Positions 27,763-36,311 of a stretch of DNA of 64,000 nt are shown in pieces. Under the pieces are notes generated by a model. That model was not told the DNA's origin, searched no databases, and saw only the letters and a list, made by a program, of their open reading frames with translations. How positions within the stretch are numbered: the stretch's first letter is position 1; the number at the start of each line of letters is the position of its first letter. The stretch spans positions 235,322 through 299,321 of the forward strand of contig NZ_JBEQCT010000004.1 of the NCBI RefSeq assembly GCF_046054155.1. Reading direction: 5' to 3'. A program made the position numbers and the translations under genes. This stretch comes from Celerinatantimonas yamalensis. Lineage in GTDB: Bacteria; Pseudomonadota; Gammaproteobacteria; Enterobacterales; Celerinatantimonadaceae.

Positions 27763-28866
27763 TTACATCTCGCTTGAGAGCTCATCAATCAGTCGATTGA
27801 CAGCAAGCCCGGCTGCACCTTGGGCTGACATTCTCGATTCTGTAATAAACTGCAACGGAGTTAACTGCGGAGCAAGTTTAAGGCGAAATTGCTGAAAACT
27901 TTGAGCCACTTGGTCGAGTAAAATTCGAGAAGCCATCTGTGGCTCAGTGACTAGATAAACGACTTCTGGATCAAAAGCAGTGGCCAAATTTGCCAGAGCA
28001 ATACCTAGATGATGGCCCGCATGGGTGAGCACTTCGAGAGCCAGCTCGCTGGGTTGGTGGTCAAGCTCTTGTAGGTGGTGCAGCGGCGCCTTAAGCAAGG
28101 GATCATCTGCCAACTGACTTAAGATCGCTTTGGTTGATGCGACATCTTCGAGTACGTTCCCTGAGCCATCCGCTAATAATGCACTTCCTATTTCACCTGC
28201 AGTACCGTGGTTACCCCGATAAAGTTGACGATTGATGATAATACCCGCACCAATTCCTTGCCCATATGTGGCAATAATTGCTGATTTTGCTTGCCCAAGT
28301 TGACCAAAAACCAAACTTGCTTGAGCCATTGCATTCGCATCGTTTTCGATATAAACCGGAATGTTAAAACGCTCCATTAACTGCTGAGCGATAGGCACGC
28401 GAGTCCAACGAAGTACGGTCGAGCGAAGACATTCACCACTGATAGGGTCCACTAGACCGGAGATGGCCAGACCAATTGCTCCGATATGCTTGTCGCGATT
28501 GGTATTTAAAAATTTAGCCAATGCATCGCTCAACTGTTTAGGCGATAACTCGCCAGAGGGAAGCTGCTGCTCACTAATTAAATTCCCACTTAGGTCGGTC
28601 ATAATGATCAGATTACGCTCAGCGTTGAGCTGCACGCCGATCACATTGGCATAATCAGGTGTGAGTCCAAGTAACATTTTGGGACGCCCCATCGAGACAC
28701 GGCGTAAACCTAACTCTTGAATGAGACCTTTGGATAGCAGTCGATTCGTGGCCTGAGAGACTGCTGACATACTTAAACCACTTAGTGTTTTTAGGCCTGA
28801 TTGACTAATTGGGGCCCGCTCAACAACTAAGCGCAAGATGCGTGTTGTGATTGAAGGTGTCGTCAT
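27763..28866 (-). CDS. ROK-family transcriptional repressor (NagC/Mlc-like)
   Basis: N-terminal winged helix (LRLVVERAPISQSGLKTLSGLSMSAVSQATNRLLSKG region) and a C-terminal ROK sugar-sensing domain (GAIGLAISGLVDP, ENDANAMAQA, ATYGQGIGAGIIINRQLYRG, GTAGEIG). The usual zinc motif CxCGxxGCxE after GEIG is absent: the region reads LADGSGNVLEDVAS. Length is 367 aa from the ATG at 28866, with GGAT upstream; an ATG at 28932 would overlap the kinase gene by 20 bases. It probably represses the surrounding sugar cluster and is encoded downstream of the kinase. Confidence 0.9.
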   Translation of the reverse strand: MTTPSITTRILRLVVERAPISQSGLKTLSGLSMSAVSQATNRLLSKGLIQELGLRRVSMGRPKMLLGLTPDYANVIGVQLNAERNLIIMTDLSGNLISEQQLPSGELSPKQLSDALAKFLNTNRDKHIGAIGLAISGLVDPISGECLRSTVLRWTRVPIAQQLMERFNIPVYIENDANAMAQASLVFGQLGQAKSAIIATYGQGIGAGIIINRQLYRGNHGTAGEIGSALLADGSGNVLEDVASTKAILSQLADDPLLKAPLHHLQELDHQPSELALEVLTHAGHHLGIALANLATAFDPEVVYLVTEPQMASRILLDQVAQSFQQFRLKLAPQLTPLQFITESRMSAQGAAGLAVNRLIDELSSEM

Positions 28867-28912
28867 CAAGGTTATCCAAATATTCTTATCGATAGGTTGA
28901 AATTTGACCAAT

Positions 28913-29797
28913 TCAGCTGGCGCGCTGCGCATTAGCTATTGGACTTCCGGCTAACAGGCGTGCCCCAGTTAGCGCATCTTCCTGGGGGGGCACTACTTTA
29001 GCTTGAAGCGTTGTGGGAAGCCAGCGAAGAATCGGTTCGGCTAATCCTCCCATTAACGCAACGGGTATGTCGTTGTTGCAGGTCAAGTAATCCAGCATGG
29101 TGCTAATCTCCCGCGCGGTTTGACGAATTAGTGCACGGGCATGTTTATCTGTGTCAGCATGCGCAAAAACGACTGGCGCAAATTGGCCCCAATCGGCAGG
29201 TGTAGCTTGGCAACTCCATTTGAGTAATTGTTCAGGTGAGTGGGAAAAATTCGCCATAATTTGTTGAGTGAATAACGTCTGACTGAGCAGATCTTGGTGT
29301 GCTTGCAGCGCTAAACGCACTGCACTTAATCCTAATTGTGCACCTGATCCTTGGTCCGAAATAGTCATTCCCCAGCCACCAATGCAATGGAATTGCTGAG
29401 AATCCCAATAGACACCTTGGCTACCTGTACCAATAATCAGGACAGCACCGGGCTGGGTTAAATGAGCACCGATACATGCAATCTCTACATCTGAATAAAC
29501 TTGATAGGTATTAAATGACTGAGGATAAGCTTGAGCCTTGCGCTTGGCGCTTTGCACATTAGCCCCTGCTAAACCCAGCACCACTGAAGTCTGTGTTAAG
29601 GCCGCTGATGGGAGATTAGCTTCAAGCAAGGCTTGGTCAATTAACTGCATCACTGTTTGCATGGCTTGCTCAAAATTGGAATAGATATTTGCCGAGCCGC
29701 CGATGCATTGAGCCAATTGAGTACCAACTTGGTCGGTAAGCTTAACTCGGCAACGAGTTCCGCCGCCATCGACACCAATAAAATATTGCGGTTGCAA
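28913..29797 (-). CDS. Glucosamine kinase-like ATPase (BadF/BadG family)
   Basis: A 294-aa ASKHA-fold kinase closely resembling the Vibrio glucosamine-specific kinase GspK: IGVDGGGTRCRVKLTD (phosphate 1), VIGTGSQGVYW, GGWGMTISDQGSGAQLGL, QFAPVVFAHA and PVALMGGLAEPI. It would phosphorylate glucosamine, GlcNAc or a similar amino sugar. The start is a TTG at 29797 with AGGAGA 9 bases upstream. It is followed by the ROK repressor. Together with the GNAT and GH28 genes it suggests that the imported sugar contains both an amino sugar and a uronic acid; this is inference. Confidence 0.88.
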   Translation of the reverse strand: MQPQYFIGVDGGGTRCRVKLTDQVGTQLAQCIGGSANIYSNFEQAMQTVMQLIDQALLEANLPSAALTQTSVVLGLAGANVQSAKRKAQAYPQSFNTYQVYSDVEIACIGAHLTQPGAVLIIGTGSQGVYWDSQQFHCIGGWGMTISDQGSGAQLGLSAVRLALQAHQDLLSQTLFTQQIMANFSHSPEQLLKWSCQATPADWGQFAPVVFAHADTDKHARALIRQTAREISTMLDYLTCNNDIPVALMGGLAEPILRWLPTTLQAKVVPPQEDALTGARLLAGSPIANAQRAS

Positions 29798-30109
29798 GTG
29801 AGAGGTTCTCCTATAGAGCTAGCCATTGTAGCCAAAACACTGCACAAGTCAGTGATTTATAGCTAGAAGATTAGGGGAAAAATAACTGAATATCAATACT
29901 AATTAGTTTTTATAAAAAAAATAACAACATTCAAAATATTATTTTTATTAATTTTTTCAATTATTTATGCCAAAAATTGGTAATGGTTATTTTGTTTTTA
30001 TTTGACATTACTTTTTTACATGTAATAAATTGAGGGTGGCAGGTCAACGCATCATCGATGGGATGATCATCGGCATAACAGTTCGCTGGGTGACGGATAA
30101 GGTGGAAAA
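29798..30109. promoter_or_regulatory. Divergent promoter region, with a sigma70-type promoter for the dehydrogenase gene
   Basis: A 312-base, very AT-rich gap. A perfect -35 TTGACA at 30002-30007 is followed after 17 bases by ATAAAT (30025-30030), a plausible promoter reading right. No ORF seen. Confidence 0.5.
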
Positions 30110-31258
30110 ATGAAAGTTGCAATTGTAGGGTTAGGGTTTCGACTCTCTCATGTAGCCAAGGAGTTTAAAAAGGCTGATCCGCAATTTACCATTGTTGGAT
30201 ATTATGATCCTGCACCAGCAGGATTGCCTAATTTGCGAGAGTTCGGGATTGATCCTGGCCAAAGTTTTCAGTCGCTAACCAGTATGCTCGACGCTGGTGG
30301 ATTTGATCTATTAATGGTGGGTTCGCCTAACTTTATGCATTTAGAGCATATTCAAGCGGGGTTGGCGGCCGGTTATCGGGTCTTTAGTGAAAAACCAGTT
30401 GTAACCACTGAACAACAGAGTTTGGAACTTGCTAAATTAATCGCTCAGTATGGCCAAGACCAGATTATCGTTGGATTGGTACTGCGTTATTCTCCGCTCT
30501 ATCGTGACTTAGTGAGTAGCAAAGCTAATGGTTCATTAGGCGAAATTACTTCAATTGAAGCCACTGAACACATTCGTCCTTTTCACGGTGCTTTTTTTAT
30601 GCGGGATTGGCGGCGATTTGAAAAATATGCCGGTCCTTATATTTTGGAAAAATGTTGCCATGATATCGACTTATATCAAGGTTTAATTGGGCAGCGATCC
30701 AGTCGGGTTGCCAGTTTTGGTGGCCGCAAATCGTTTACCCCACAACATGCCCCGCGAGGCAACATCACACCTGAATCAGAGGTCTATCATAGTAAACCCA
30801 GTGGTTGGTCGAGCACTGATGCGGTGTTTGATAGCGATGCGGATATTGTTGACTATCAGAGTGCGATTGTCGAGTTCGCTGGTGGTGCGACATTAAGCTT
30901 TCACGCCAATCTCAATGTCCCCGATGAGTTTCGCCGCTTTTGCGTGATGGGAACGGATGGACAGGCAGAGGGTGATTTTGTTCGCAACTTTTTCAAAGTG
31001 CACGATGCTCGAACTAGTAAATCATTAGTCGATAAAACTTATGCTGGTAGTGCGTATGACGGTCACTATGGGTCGGATGCGTTAATGGCCGAAGAGGTCG
31101 TCCGCCATTTGACCACCGGTTCAGCGCTGCAGGTGTCAGTCATCGATGCGTTAGAAGCTGGGCTTACTGCCATTAAAATTGACGAAGCGCGCAAAACCAA
31201 ATCAGTGATTGATATGACGGAATGTTGGGCGCAGTTTGATGCAGCGTTAGGGCGCTAA
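30110..31258 (+). CDS. Gfo/Idh/MocA-family oxidoreductase
   Basis: NAD(P)-dependent sugar dehydrogenase-like protein, 382 aa. Rossmann nucleotide site at the N-terminus (VAIVGLGFRLSHVAKEF), the family motif with the catalytic-site lysine SEKPVVTT at about residue 93, and the substrate-domain segment KCCHDIDLYQGLIG where the family has a conserved Asp/His. It may oxidise or epimerise the sugar released by the GH28 enzyme. It is divergent from the kinase gene. Its stop codon is followed without a gap by the convergent yheT stop. Confidence 0.88.
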   Translation: MKVAIVGLGFRLSHVAKEFKKADPQFTIVGYYDPAPAGLPNLREFGIDPGQSFQSLTSMLDAGGFDLLMVGSPNFMHLEHIQAGLAAGYRVFSEKPVVTTEQQSLELAKLIAQYGQDQIIVGLVLRYSPLYRDLVSSKANGSLGEITSIEATEHIRPFHGAFFMRDWRRFEKYAGPYILEKCCHDIDLYQGLIGQRSSRVASFGGRKSFTPQHAPRGNITPESEVYHSKPSGWSSTDAVFDSDADIVDYQSAIVEFAGGATLSFHANLNVPDEFRRFCVMGTDGQAEGDFVRNFFKVHDARTSKSLVDKTYAGSAYDGHYGSDALMAEEVVRHLTTGSALQVSVIDALEAGLTAIKIDEARKTKSVIDMTECWAQFDAALGR

Positions 31259-32251
31259 TCAATCCTTTTCGATGGTTGGACTGATGGAACGTTGTAGCCA
31301 GCGTAGCAGCGTTTCATCTAACCAACTATGCTGTAAGCGCCATCCTTGACTAAACCCGACATGTCCGCCATGGCGACTCAACTGATAGTGAATGCTTGGG
31401 CTTAAACGTTGGGTCAAATCTTCTGGTGCGGGATCAACCACTGGATCATCGGCTGCTCTCAATAGCCAGGTTGGGGTATCAATCAACGCTAATCTTGGCA
31501 AACAACTCGCCTGTTGATAGTAATCGTTAGCACTGTTGAAGCCACAAGCTGGTGCGGTATAGCATTCATCAAACTCAGCGAGAGTGTGAATGCTTTTTAA
31601 TGTGGATCGTTTGATAGGGGCATTGGCAAACTGAGCTATTTTGGTGCTTAAGCGCTGCTTTAGACTGTTTAATAGATAGCGGCGATAAATCAGACGGGTG
31701 GGTTGATTTAAAAGCGCCGCGCTTACGGCTAAATTCAATGGTGGGCAGATTAGCGCAGCGCCATTGAGCGGATGGTCGGCTAAATAGTTTGCCAACAGAT
31801 TTGCCCCCATCGAATAACCAATGGCATAGAGAGGGGTTGTCGGCCAGCGTGTTTGACAATGGCGAACGAGCGCTTGCAGACCTAATTGATCATTGCTGTG
31901 ATAGCTACGCCATAATCGATTCATAGTTGGCCCACAGCCGCGGTGGTGCAATACGACAGTCGTCAAATTAGTGTGTTGTAGTCGAGCTAATAACCGACTG
32001 ATATAGTGGCTGGCAATGGAGCCTTCAAGGCCTGGTAATAAAATGATGATCACTTGAGTCAGTGGTGATGGTGCGTTTACCCAGGCCAGCTCAACATGAT
32101 CCCCGTCGGCAATCGGAAGTATTTGCCAATTAAGCGGTGGTAATGGGTAGGTAAACAACGTTGGTAAAATGGTCTGTAGATGACGATTGTTCGCATAAAA
32201 AGCAGCCTTAAACAGGCCGCGTCGGTTCTTTTCATCGTTCATAGTTGTCAC
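31259..32251 (-). CDS. yheT: Alpha/beta hydrolase YheT
   Basis: A 330-aa alpha/beta hydrolase of the YheT/ABHD1 group. Seen: the family opening FYANNRHLQTILPTLF, the LLPGLEGS segment near the oxyanion hole, the nucleophile elbow AIGYSMGANLLANYL (Ser near residue 148), the acid in RAADDPVVDP and the catalytic His in SRHGGHVGF. In E. coli yheT is next to yheU and prkB; here the two parts are separated by the sugar cluster. The physiological substrate is unknown. Confidence 0.9.
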   Translation of the reverse strand: MTTMNDEKNRRGLFKAAFYANNRHLQTILPTLFTYPLPPLNWQILPIADGDHVELAWVNAPSPLTQVIIILLPGLEGSIASHYISRLLARLQHTNLTTVVLHHRGCGPTMNRLWRSYHSNDQLGLQALVRHCQTRWPTTPLYAIGYSMGANLLANYLADHPLNGAALICPPLNLAVSAALLNQPTRLIYRRYLLNSLKQRLSTKIAQFANAPIKRSTLKSIHTLAEFDECYTAPACGFNSANDYYQQASCLPRLALIDTPTWLLRAADDPVVDPAPEDLTQRLSPSIHYQLSRHGGHVGFSQGWRLQHSWLDETLLRWLQRSISPTIEKD

Positions 32252-32595
32252 ATCATTACAATAACGCTTGGCGTAGGTTATCGGGCCTAGTGGCTTAGAA
32301 ATAAATCCAGCATATCGCTTGGGTGATGATTGTGCGATGTATCATGCCAATTTGAGCTGTTAAATGGCATCAACTCGCAACTATTGATCATTTATTGTTA
32401 GGCTACATCTAAGTGATATATATACCATTACATGAGTTTTGACAGAAATGCTTGGTCCGATTCCCCATGTGTTGGAGCATTATTGCAACATAAATAATTG
32501 AATAGGTGTATAATTATCGTGTTTGTACCATCCCTGTTGTAGGAGCTTCACAAACCATTGCACTTTGGGCTAATCTAACGAAGAGATCCCATATT
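32252..32595. other. Intergenic region between yheT and the PPTase gene
   Basis: 344 bases between divergent genes, AT-rich in its right half. Promoters for both are expected here; no ORF or strong hairpin was seen. Confidence 0.35.
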
Positions 32596-33414
32596 ATGCT
32601 AATTGAGCTCCCTGTTCCGACCTTTGCCTTTCCATCCCCTCCGCACTTTCGTGTAACAAATCGCGTTGTTGAACCTGGCTTGACCCTAAGTGTCGGGGTA
32701 GCCAAACACGATAGTGATCTGTTCTTTAGCCAAGTTGATTGGCAGGCTGAATTTTTTCAAGATAGTTGGTTTGGGCGTTATGCCATTGCTTGTCCCAGTG
32801 AGCTACAACATGCGCTAAGTAAGCGCCGAGCCGAGTTTTTCGCAGGTCGATTAGCCGCCTTGAACGCACTTACCTTAGCGGGCAGTCTTGAACTTCATGT
32901 TCCTCGTGGCGTTTTTCGAGAGCCGCTGTTTCCCGAAGGGTTTATCGGCAGCATCAGCCACTCTGGGCAAACTGCCTGCTCGATTGTTAGCGCGAAGCAT
33001 CCGCAGCGCCGTTTAGGGCTTGATCTGGAATTTATCAAGCCGCAGTTTATCTTGAATTTGGTGGATGAGATCGTCACCCCAGATGAAAAGCGAGTGCTGC
33101 AGTGCTATTTTGCTGATGTTGAATTGGCAACTTATCTGGCTTTTTCAACCAAAGAGAGTTTATTTAAAGCACTGTTTGGTGAGATTCAGCAATTTATCGG
33201 GTTTCAATGTGTCTCACTTGACAAAATTGATATACAACAGCGAACTTTTTCACTGCGCTTGAATAAAACTTTAACTACACAGCATCGTCAAGGGGATACC
33301 TATCACGGCGTATTTGAGCTCAGCCCACGGCATGTCTTTACCCTTTGTTCTGCCGTGAGCTCTGAATGTGACAAGCAATTGGCGACGACATTACTTTATC
33401 CCAATATTAAATAG
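32596..33414 (+). CDS. 4'-phosphopantetheinyl transferase (EntD/Sfp superfamily)
   Basis: Transfers the phosphopantetheine arm from CoA to carrier-protein domains, often for siderophore or lipid synthesis. PPTase signatures: KRRAEFFAGRLAA, FIGSISHSGQTA, LGLDLEFI (metal-binding Asp/Glu) and FSTKESLFKALF (the second metal/CoA site). The ATG at 32596 is preferred; the open frame back to 32506 (GTG) has no conserved sequence. 272 aa. No synthetase cluster is visible in this window, so its target is elsewhere. Confidence 0.9.
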   Translation: MLIELPVPTFAFPSPPHFRVTNRVVEPGLTLSVGVAKHDSDLFFSQVDWQAEFFQDSWFGRYAIACPSELQHALSKRRAEFFAGRLAALNALTLAGSLELHVPRGVFREPLFPEGFIGSISHSGQTACSIVSAKHPQRRLGLDLEFIKPQFILNLVDEIVTPDEKRVLQCYFADVELATYLAFSTKESLFKALFGEIQQFIGFQCVSLDKIDIQQRTFSLRLNKTLTTQHRQGDTYHGVFELSPRHVFTLCSAVSSECDKQLATTLLYPNIK

Positions 33415-33658
33415 GACGCTGAGTGCTATTTTTCATCACTAATAAGCGTTAGCTACACTCATAGAAAACAGTCTATGTTTGTAGTGCTGCGCCCATAACA
33501 CACTTAGTCTCTCTTGCTATGAAATAAATTAATATTAAGTGGGTATGCCTGAACGATGAGCTAAAGGACGATGGTCCTTGGGCTAAACAGGCTGCGTTGA
33601 ATCGCGTTTAAAGAGCGTTTTGCATGCTATGATTGACGATTAACAATGGGAGATGATA

Positions 33659-33901
33659 ATGGCGTGTCAACGGTGTTCGAGCGACTGGTTTTGGCAAAAG
33701 TTGGGGCGTTGCCGCCAATGTATGCTGTTAAATCTCTTGTTATTGCTGATAGGCCTCACCACGCTTTGGTGGAGCGAGTCGATGACGCCGGTTTACCATT
33801 TTTTGGCAATGTTTGTGACCGGCGCGGCGGCTTTGTTGCTGGCTGCGCATCTGGTGATGGCGCTCTACTATCGTTATTTTGAGTCAGCCCAACGACAGTG
33901 A
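33659..33901 (+). CDS. DUF3624 family small zinc-ribbon membrane protein
   Basis: An 80-aa protein of a family common in vibrios. N-terminal CQRC...CRQC motif (two CxxC pairs, residues 3-19) suggests a metal site, followed by two hydrophobic segments (about 23-40 and 47-68). The ATG at 33659 has GGAG 7 bases upstream; a different frame starting at 33646 is a shadow. Its end overlaps the end of the convergent miaA gene by 28 bases. Function unknown. Confidence 0.8.
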   Translation: MACQRCSSDWFWQKLGRCRQCMLLNLLLLLIGLTTLWWSESMTPVYHFLAMFVTGAAALLLAAHLVMALYYRYFESAQRQ

Positions 33902-34800
33902 CTAAGTAACTCATTGGCTTGCTCTAATAAGTCCCCATGTGCGTTTAACCAATGAATGGTATCACCGCGGCGCTGCATTTTGCGAAACCAAGTATCTTGG
34001 CGTTTGGCAAACTGATGGATCTGTGAATTTAATTTTTGGAACATATCGTTATAACTGAGTTCGCCTTTTAGATGACGAGCAACAAGGCGATATTCCAAGC
34101 CAAAAAACTCCAACCGTTCATAACTTACGCCCTGAGTATGTAAGCTTTCTACTTCTTCGAGCATACCTTGATTGAAGCGCTCTTTAAGGCGTGCGGTGAT
34201 CCGGGCTCGCAATTCGCTGCGAGGCCACTGGACACCGAGAATAAGTGGATTGATAGCTGGGTATTCAGGCGCGGGTTGAGGCTGTTGTTCGGCCATGGCT
34301 ATCTCAATAGCGCGAACCAAACGTGGTCGCACTAATAGATCGGTATGGTTGTGTTGATTGCTCTTTAGCTCTAATAGTTTAGTTTGTAACTGCTCAAGGG
34401 TGAGCTCGGCTAACTGTTCGCGCAGCGGATGGTTGATAGCCACCTCATGCAGCGCATAGTTTTGCGTGATGGCATCAATATAAAGCCCTGTACCACCGAC
34501 CATGATTGGCAGTTGTTGGCGCTGACAGATGTGCTGATAACTGGCGAAAAAATCTCGCTGATAATGAAACAGGCTATAATCATGACCCGGCTCGACAAGG
34601 TCAATTAAATGGTAAGGCACTTCACCATACTCGTCGAGATCTTTACCGGATCCTAGATTCATCCCTCGATAAACTTGTCGCGAGTCAGCGGAGAGAATCT
34701 CCCCTTGATGTTGACGAGCGAGCGCGACGCCTAATCCGGTTTTGCCCGATGCGGTCGGGCCTAAAATAACCAATAAGTTGTAGGGTTGCTGCGTGTTCAT
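33874..34800 (-). CDS. miaA: tRNA dimethylallyltransferase, divergent type
   Basis: Adds an isopentenyl group to A37 of tRNAs that read U-starting codons. P-loop LGPTASGKTGLG near the N-terminus, SADSRQVYRGMNLGSGK, PIMVGGTGLYIDAI and the terminal FAKRQDTWFRKM are the MiaA motifs. The middle (VPYHLIDLVEPGHDYSLFHYQRDF) differs from E. coli MiaA and looks more like the Bacteroidetes-type enzyme, and the gene is not in the usual mutL-miaA-hfq setting. The start at 34800 (MNTQQPYNLLV) is chosen by family; the ribosome site is weak. It may be a second miaA of the genome. Confidence 0.85.
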   Translation of the reverse strand: MNTQQPYNLLVILGPTASGKTGLGVALARQHQGEILSADSRQVYRGMNLGSGKDLDEYGEVPYHLIDLVEPGHDYSLFHYQRDFFASYQHICQRQQLPIMVGGTGLYIDAITQNYALHEVAINHPLREQLAELTLEQLQTKLLELKSNQHNHTDLLVRPRLVRAIEIAMAEQQPQPAPEYPAINPLILGVQWPRSELRARITARLKERFNQGMLEEVESLHTQGVSYERLEFFGLEYRLVARHLKGELSYNDMFQKLNSQIHQFAKRQDTWFRKMQRRGDTIHWLNAHGDLLEQANELLSHCRWADSK

Positions 34801-34969
34801 AAAGCGGATTGCCTGATAGACGGGATGAGCCAGTGCGAAGTGTAGCAAGAGCCCGTGAAGCACTGCAATAATTTAAGCGATAGCTTACGCGATGGTGTGC
34901 AAATTAAGCGGTGATTGGTGATTAAGGCTTGGGGTTAACGGTTTATTGCGGTGGTATGTGACTTCGTTG

Positions 34970-34999
34970 AAAACGAAATCGGCACGCAAGCGCGCCGAT
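34970..34999 (-). terminator. Terminator after the DUF1127 gene
   Basis: Read leftward: hairpin formed by 34978-34999 (arms ATCGGC/GCCGAT extended by GCGC/GTGC) followed by TTTCGTTTT on the minus strand. Confidence 0.65.
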
Positions 35000-35032
35000 G
35001 AACATAGGATGAATCCGTATCCTTACAAAGCG

Positions 35033-35248
35033 TTAGCGTTGCCAGAAATGTTTGGCAAGTTCCTGCTGACGTTGCTGTTCATCCAAGCCGATATCACGCA
35101 ACAAATAAGCTGGCATATCGTCAAGATGTTGGCGAGTCCGTTGGCGTTCATGCCAATGATTCATCATGTTTGATGCGATTTGGATAAATTGTTTCAGGTT
35201 ATTAGCCGATTGATTACGACGTTCAACGTGTGCGATACGAGTTGTCAT
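35033..35248 (-). CDS. DUF1127 (YjiS-like) small protein
   Basis: A 71-aa, Arg/Gln-rich soluble protein whose C-terminal half (RTRQHLDDMPAYLLRDIGLDEQQ) is the DUF1127 domain. In other bacteria such small proteins act in phosphate and carbon metabolism or in RNA binding. A strong GAGGAGGA precedes the ATG, and a terminator follows, so it is a single-gene unit with high expected translation. Confidence 0.8.
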   Translation of the reverse strand: MTTRIAHVERRNQSANNLKQFIQIASNMMNHWHERQRTRQHLDDMPAYLLRDIGLDEQQRQQELAKHFWQR

Positions 35249-35691
35249 GGTGGATTCCTCCTCTGTAAATTATGATCAGATAATAGACAGTTATTGAGTA
35301 TTCATCAAACGAGCAAAACTCATTCCAAAGGATTACTTTTTCTAATCTATAAATGTTTTTCTGTAACAATTTTGCAACCATTAAATAGAAATTTATAAAA
35401 ATCTATTAATTATTTAAAAATGTATAAATTTCAATTAATTATGTGCCATATTCAAAAATATCATCAATGTTTTAAATATTGCATTTTTGTGATGCATATA
35501 ACATTTCATATGTATAAATAAAATTATCCCAAAATGTGTTGTTTGAATTATTTATAAAAGGTGCATATTCCAGCGGTTACACGCCGCTTCGGTGAATAGA
35601 TATGCGTGGCGATGATTGTTACTGATCTTTCGCTGATGCGGTGTTCAACAATCGGTATGATAGAAAAGTCAGCTCAGCAATAGGAGGTTTT
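35249..35691. other. AT-rich divergent promoter region
   Basis: About 440 bases, strongly A+T rich (for example 35370-35530), between the DUF1127 gene and the flavin reductase pseudogene. Promoters only, as far as I can see; no ORF and no clear hairpin. Confidence 0.4.
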
Positions 35692-36311
35692 GTGGATTTA
35701 GATTTTTCTGGGCTTAATATGACGGATTGCTATCACACTATGATCCAAACTGTTACGCCGAGACCCATTGCATGGGTTTTGAGTGAAAACGATTCGGGGA
35801 ACTACAATATTGCCCCGTTTTCTTTTTTTACCGTCGTATGTGCTGCGCCTGCAGTATTGATGTTCTCAGTGGCGCCGGCCGTCGATGGCCGTGGTGATAA
35901 GATACGCTATATAACATTCGCCAGCGGCGCCAGTTTGTAGTGCATATTGCCGATGCGTCCCTCGCCGAACAAGTCACGCAAACGGCGGCGAGTTTGCCTC
36001 GTAATTACTCGGAAGTTGAACCGAGTGGTTTGTCGATGACCAAGATGACCAAATTCCCATTGCCGCGCATTAGCCAAGCGAAAGTAGCGTTAGGTTGTGA
36101 GCTCTATCAGTTGCAATCAATCGGCGATAACGCGGCGCAAACACTAGTCTTTGGTCGAGTCACTCAGGTTTATATAGATGATGAGATAGCCTGTATTAAC
36201 GATAACGGGCGCTTGCGTGTTGATCCGCAAAAATTGGCCCCATTAGCACGTCTTGGTGGTGATATTTATCAGCTGCCCGGTGATATAGTAACCATCAAGC
36301 GACCGAAATAG
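35692..36311 (+). pseudogene. Flavin reductase-like (FMN-binding split barrel) gene with a frameshift
   Basis: Two adjacent frames encode parts of one flavin reductase-like protein. The first (from GTG 35692, preceded by AGGAGG) gives TVTPRPIAWV...YNIAPFSFFTVVCAAPAVLMFSV; the second gives QFVVHIADASLAEQVTQTAASLP and the C-terminal half up to 36311. Around 35896-35905 the DNA reads GATAAGATACG; one extra G would restore the family-like DKDTL...NIR...QFVVHIAD reading across the joint. So a single-base deletion, in the genome or in the sequencing, disrupts it. The end overlaps the convergent LysR gene by 17 bases. Confidence 0.75.

Noticed and set aside
33646..33882. 78-codon frame in the DUF3624 region
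   Set aside because: Shadow frame; the overlapping frame from 33659 has the CxxC motifs, membrane spans and ribosome site.
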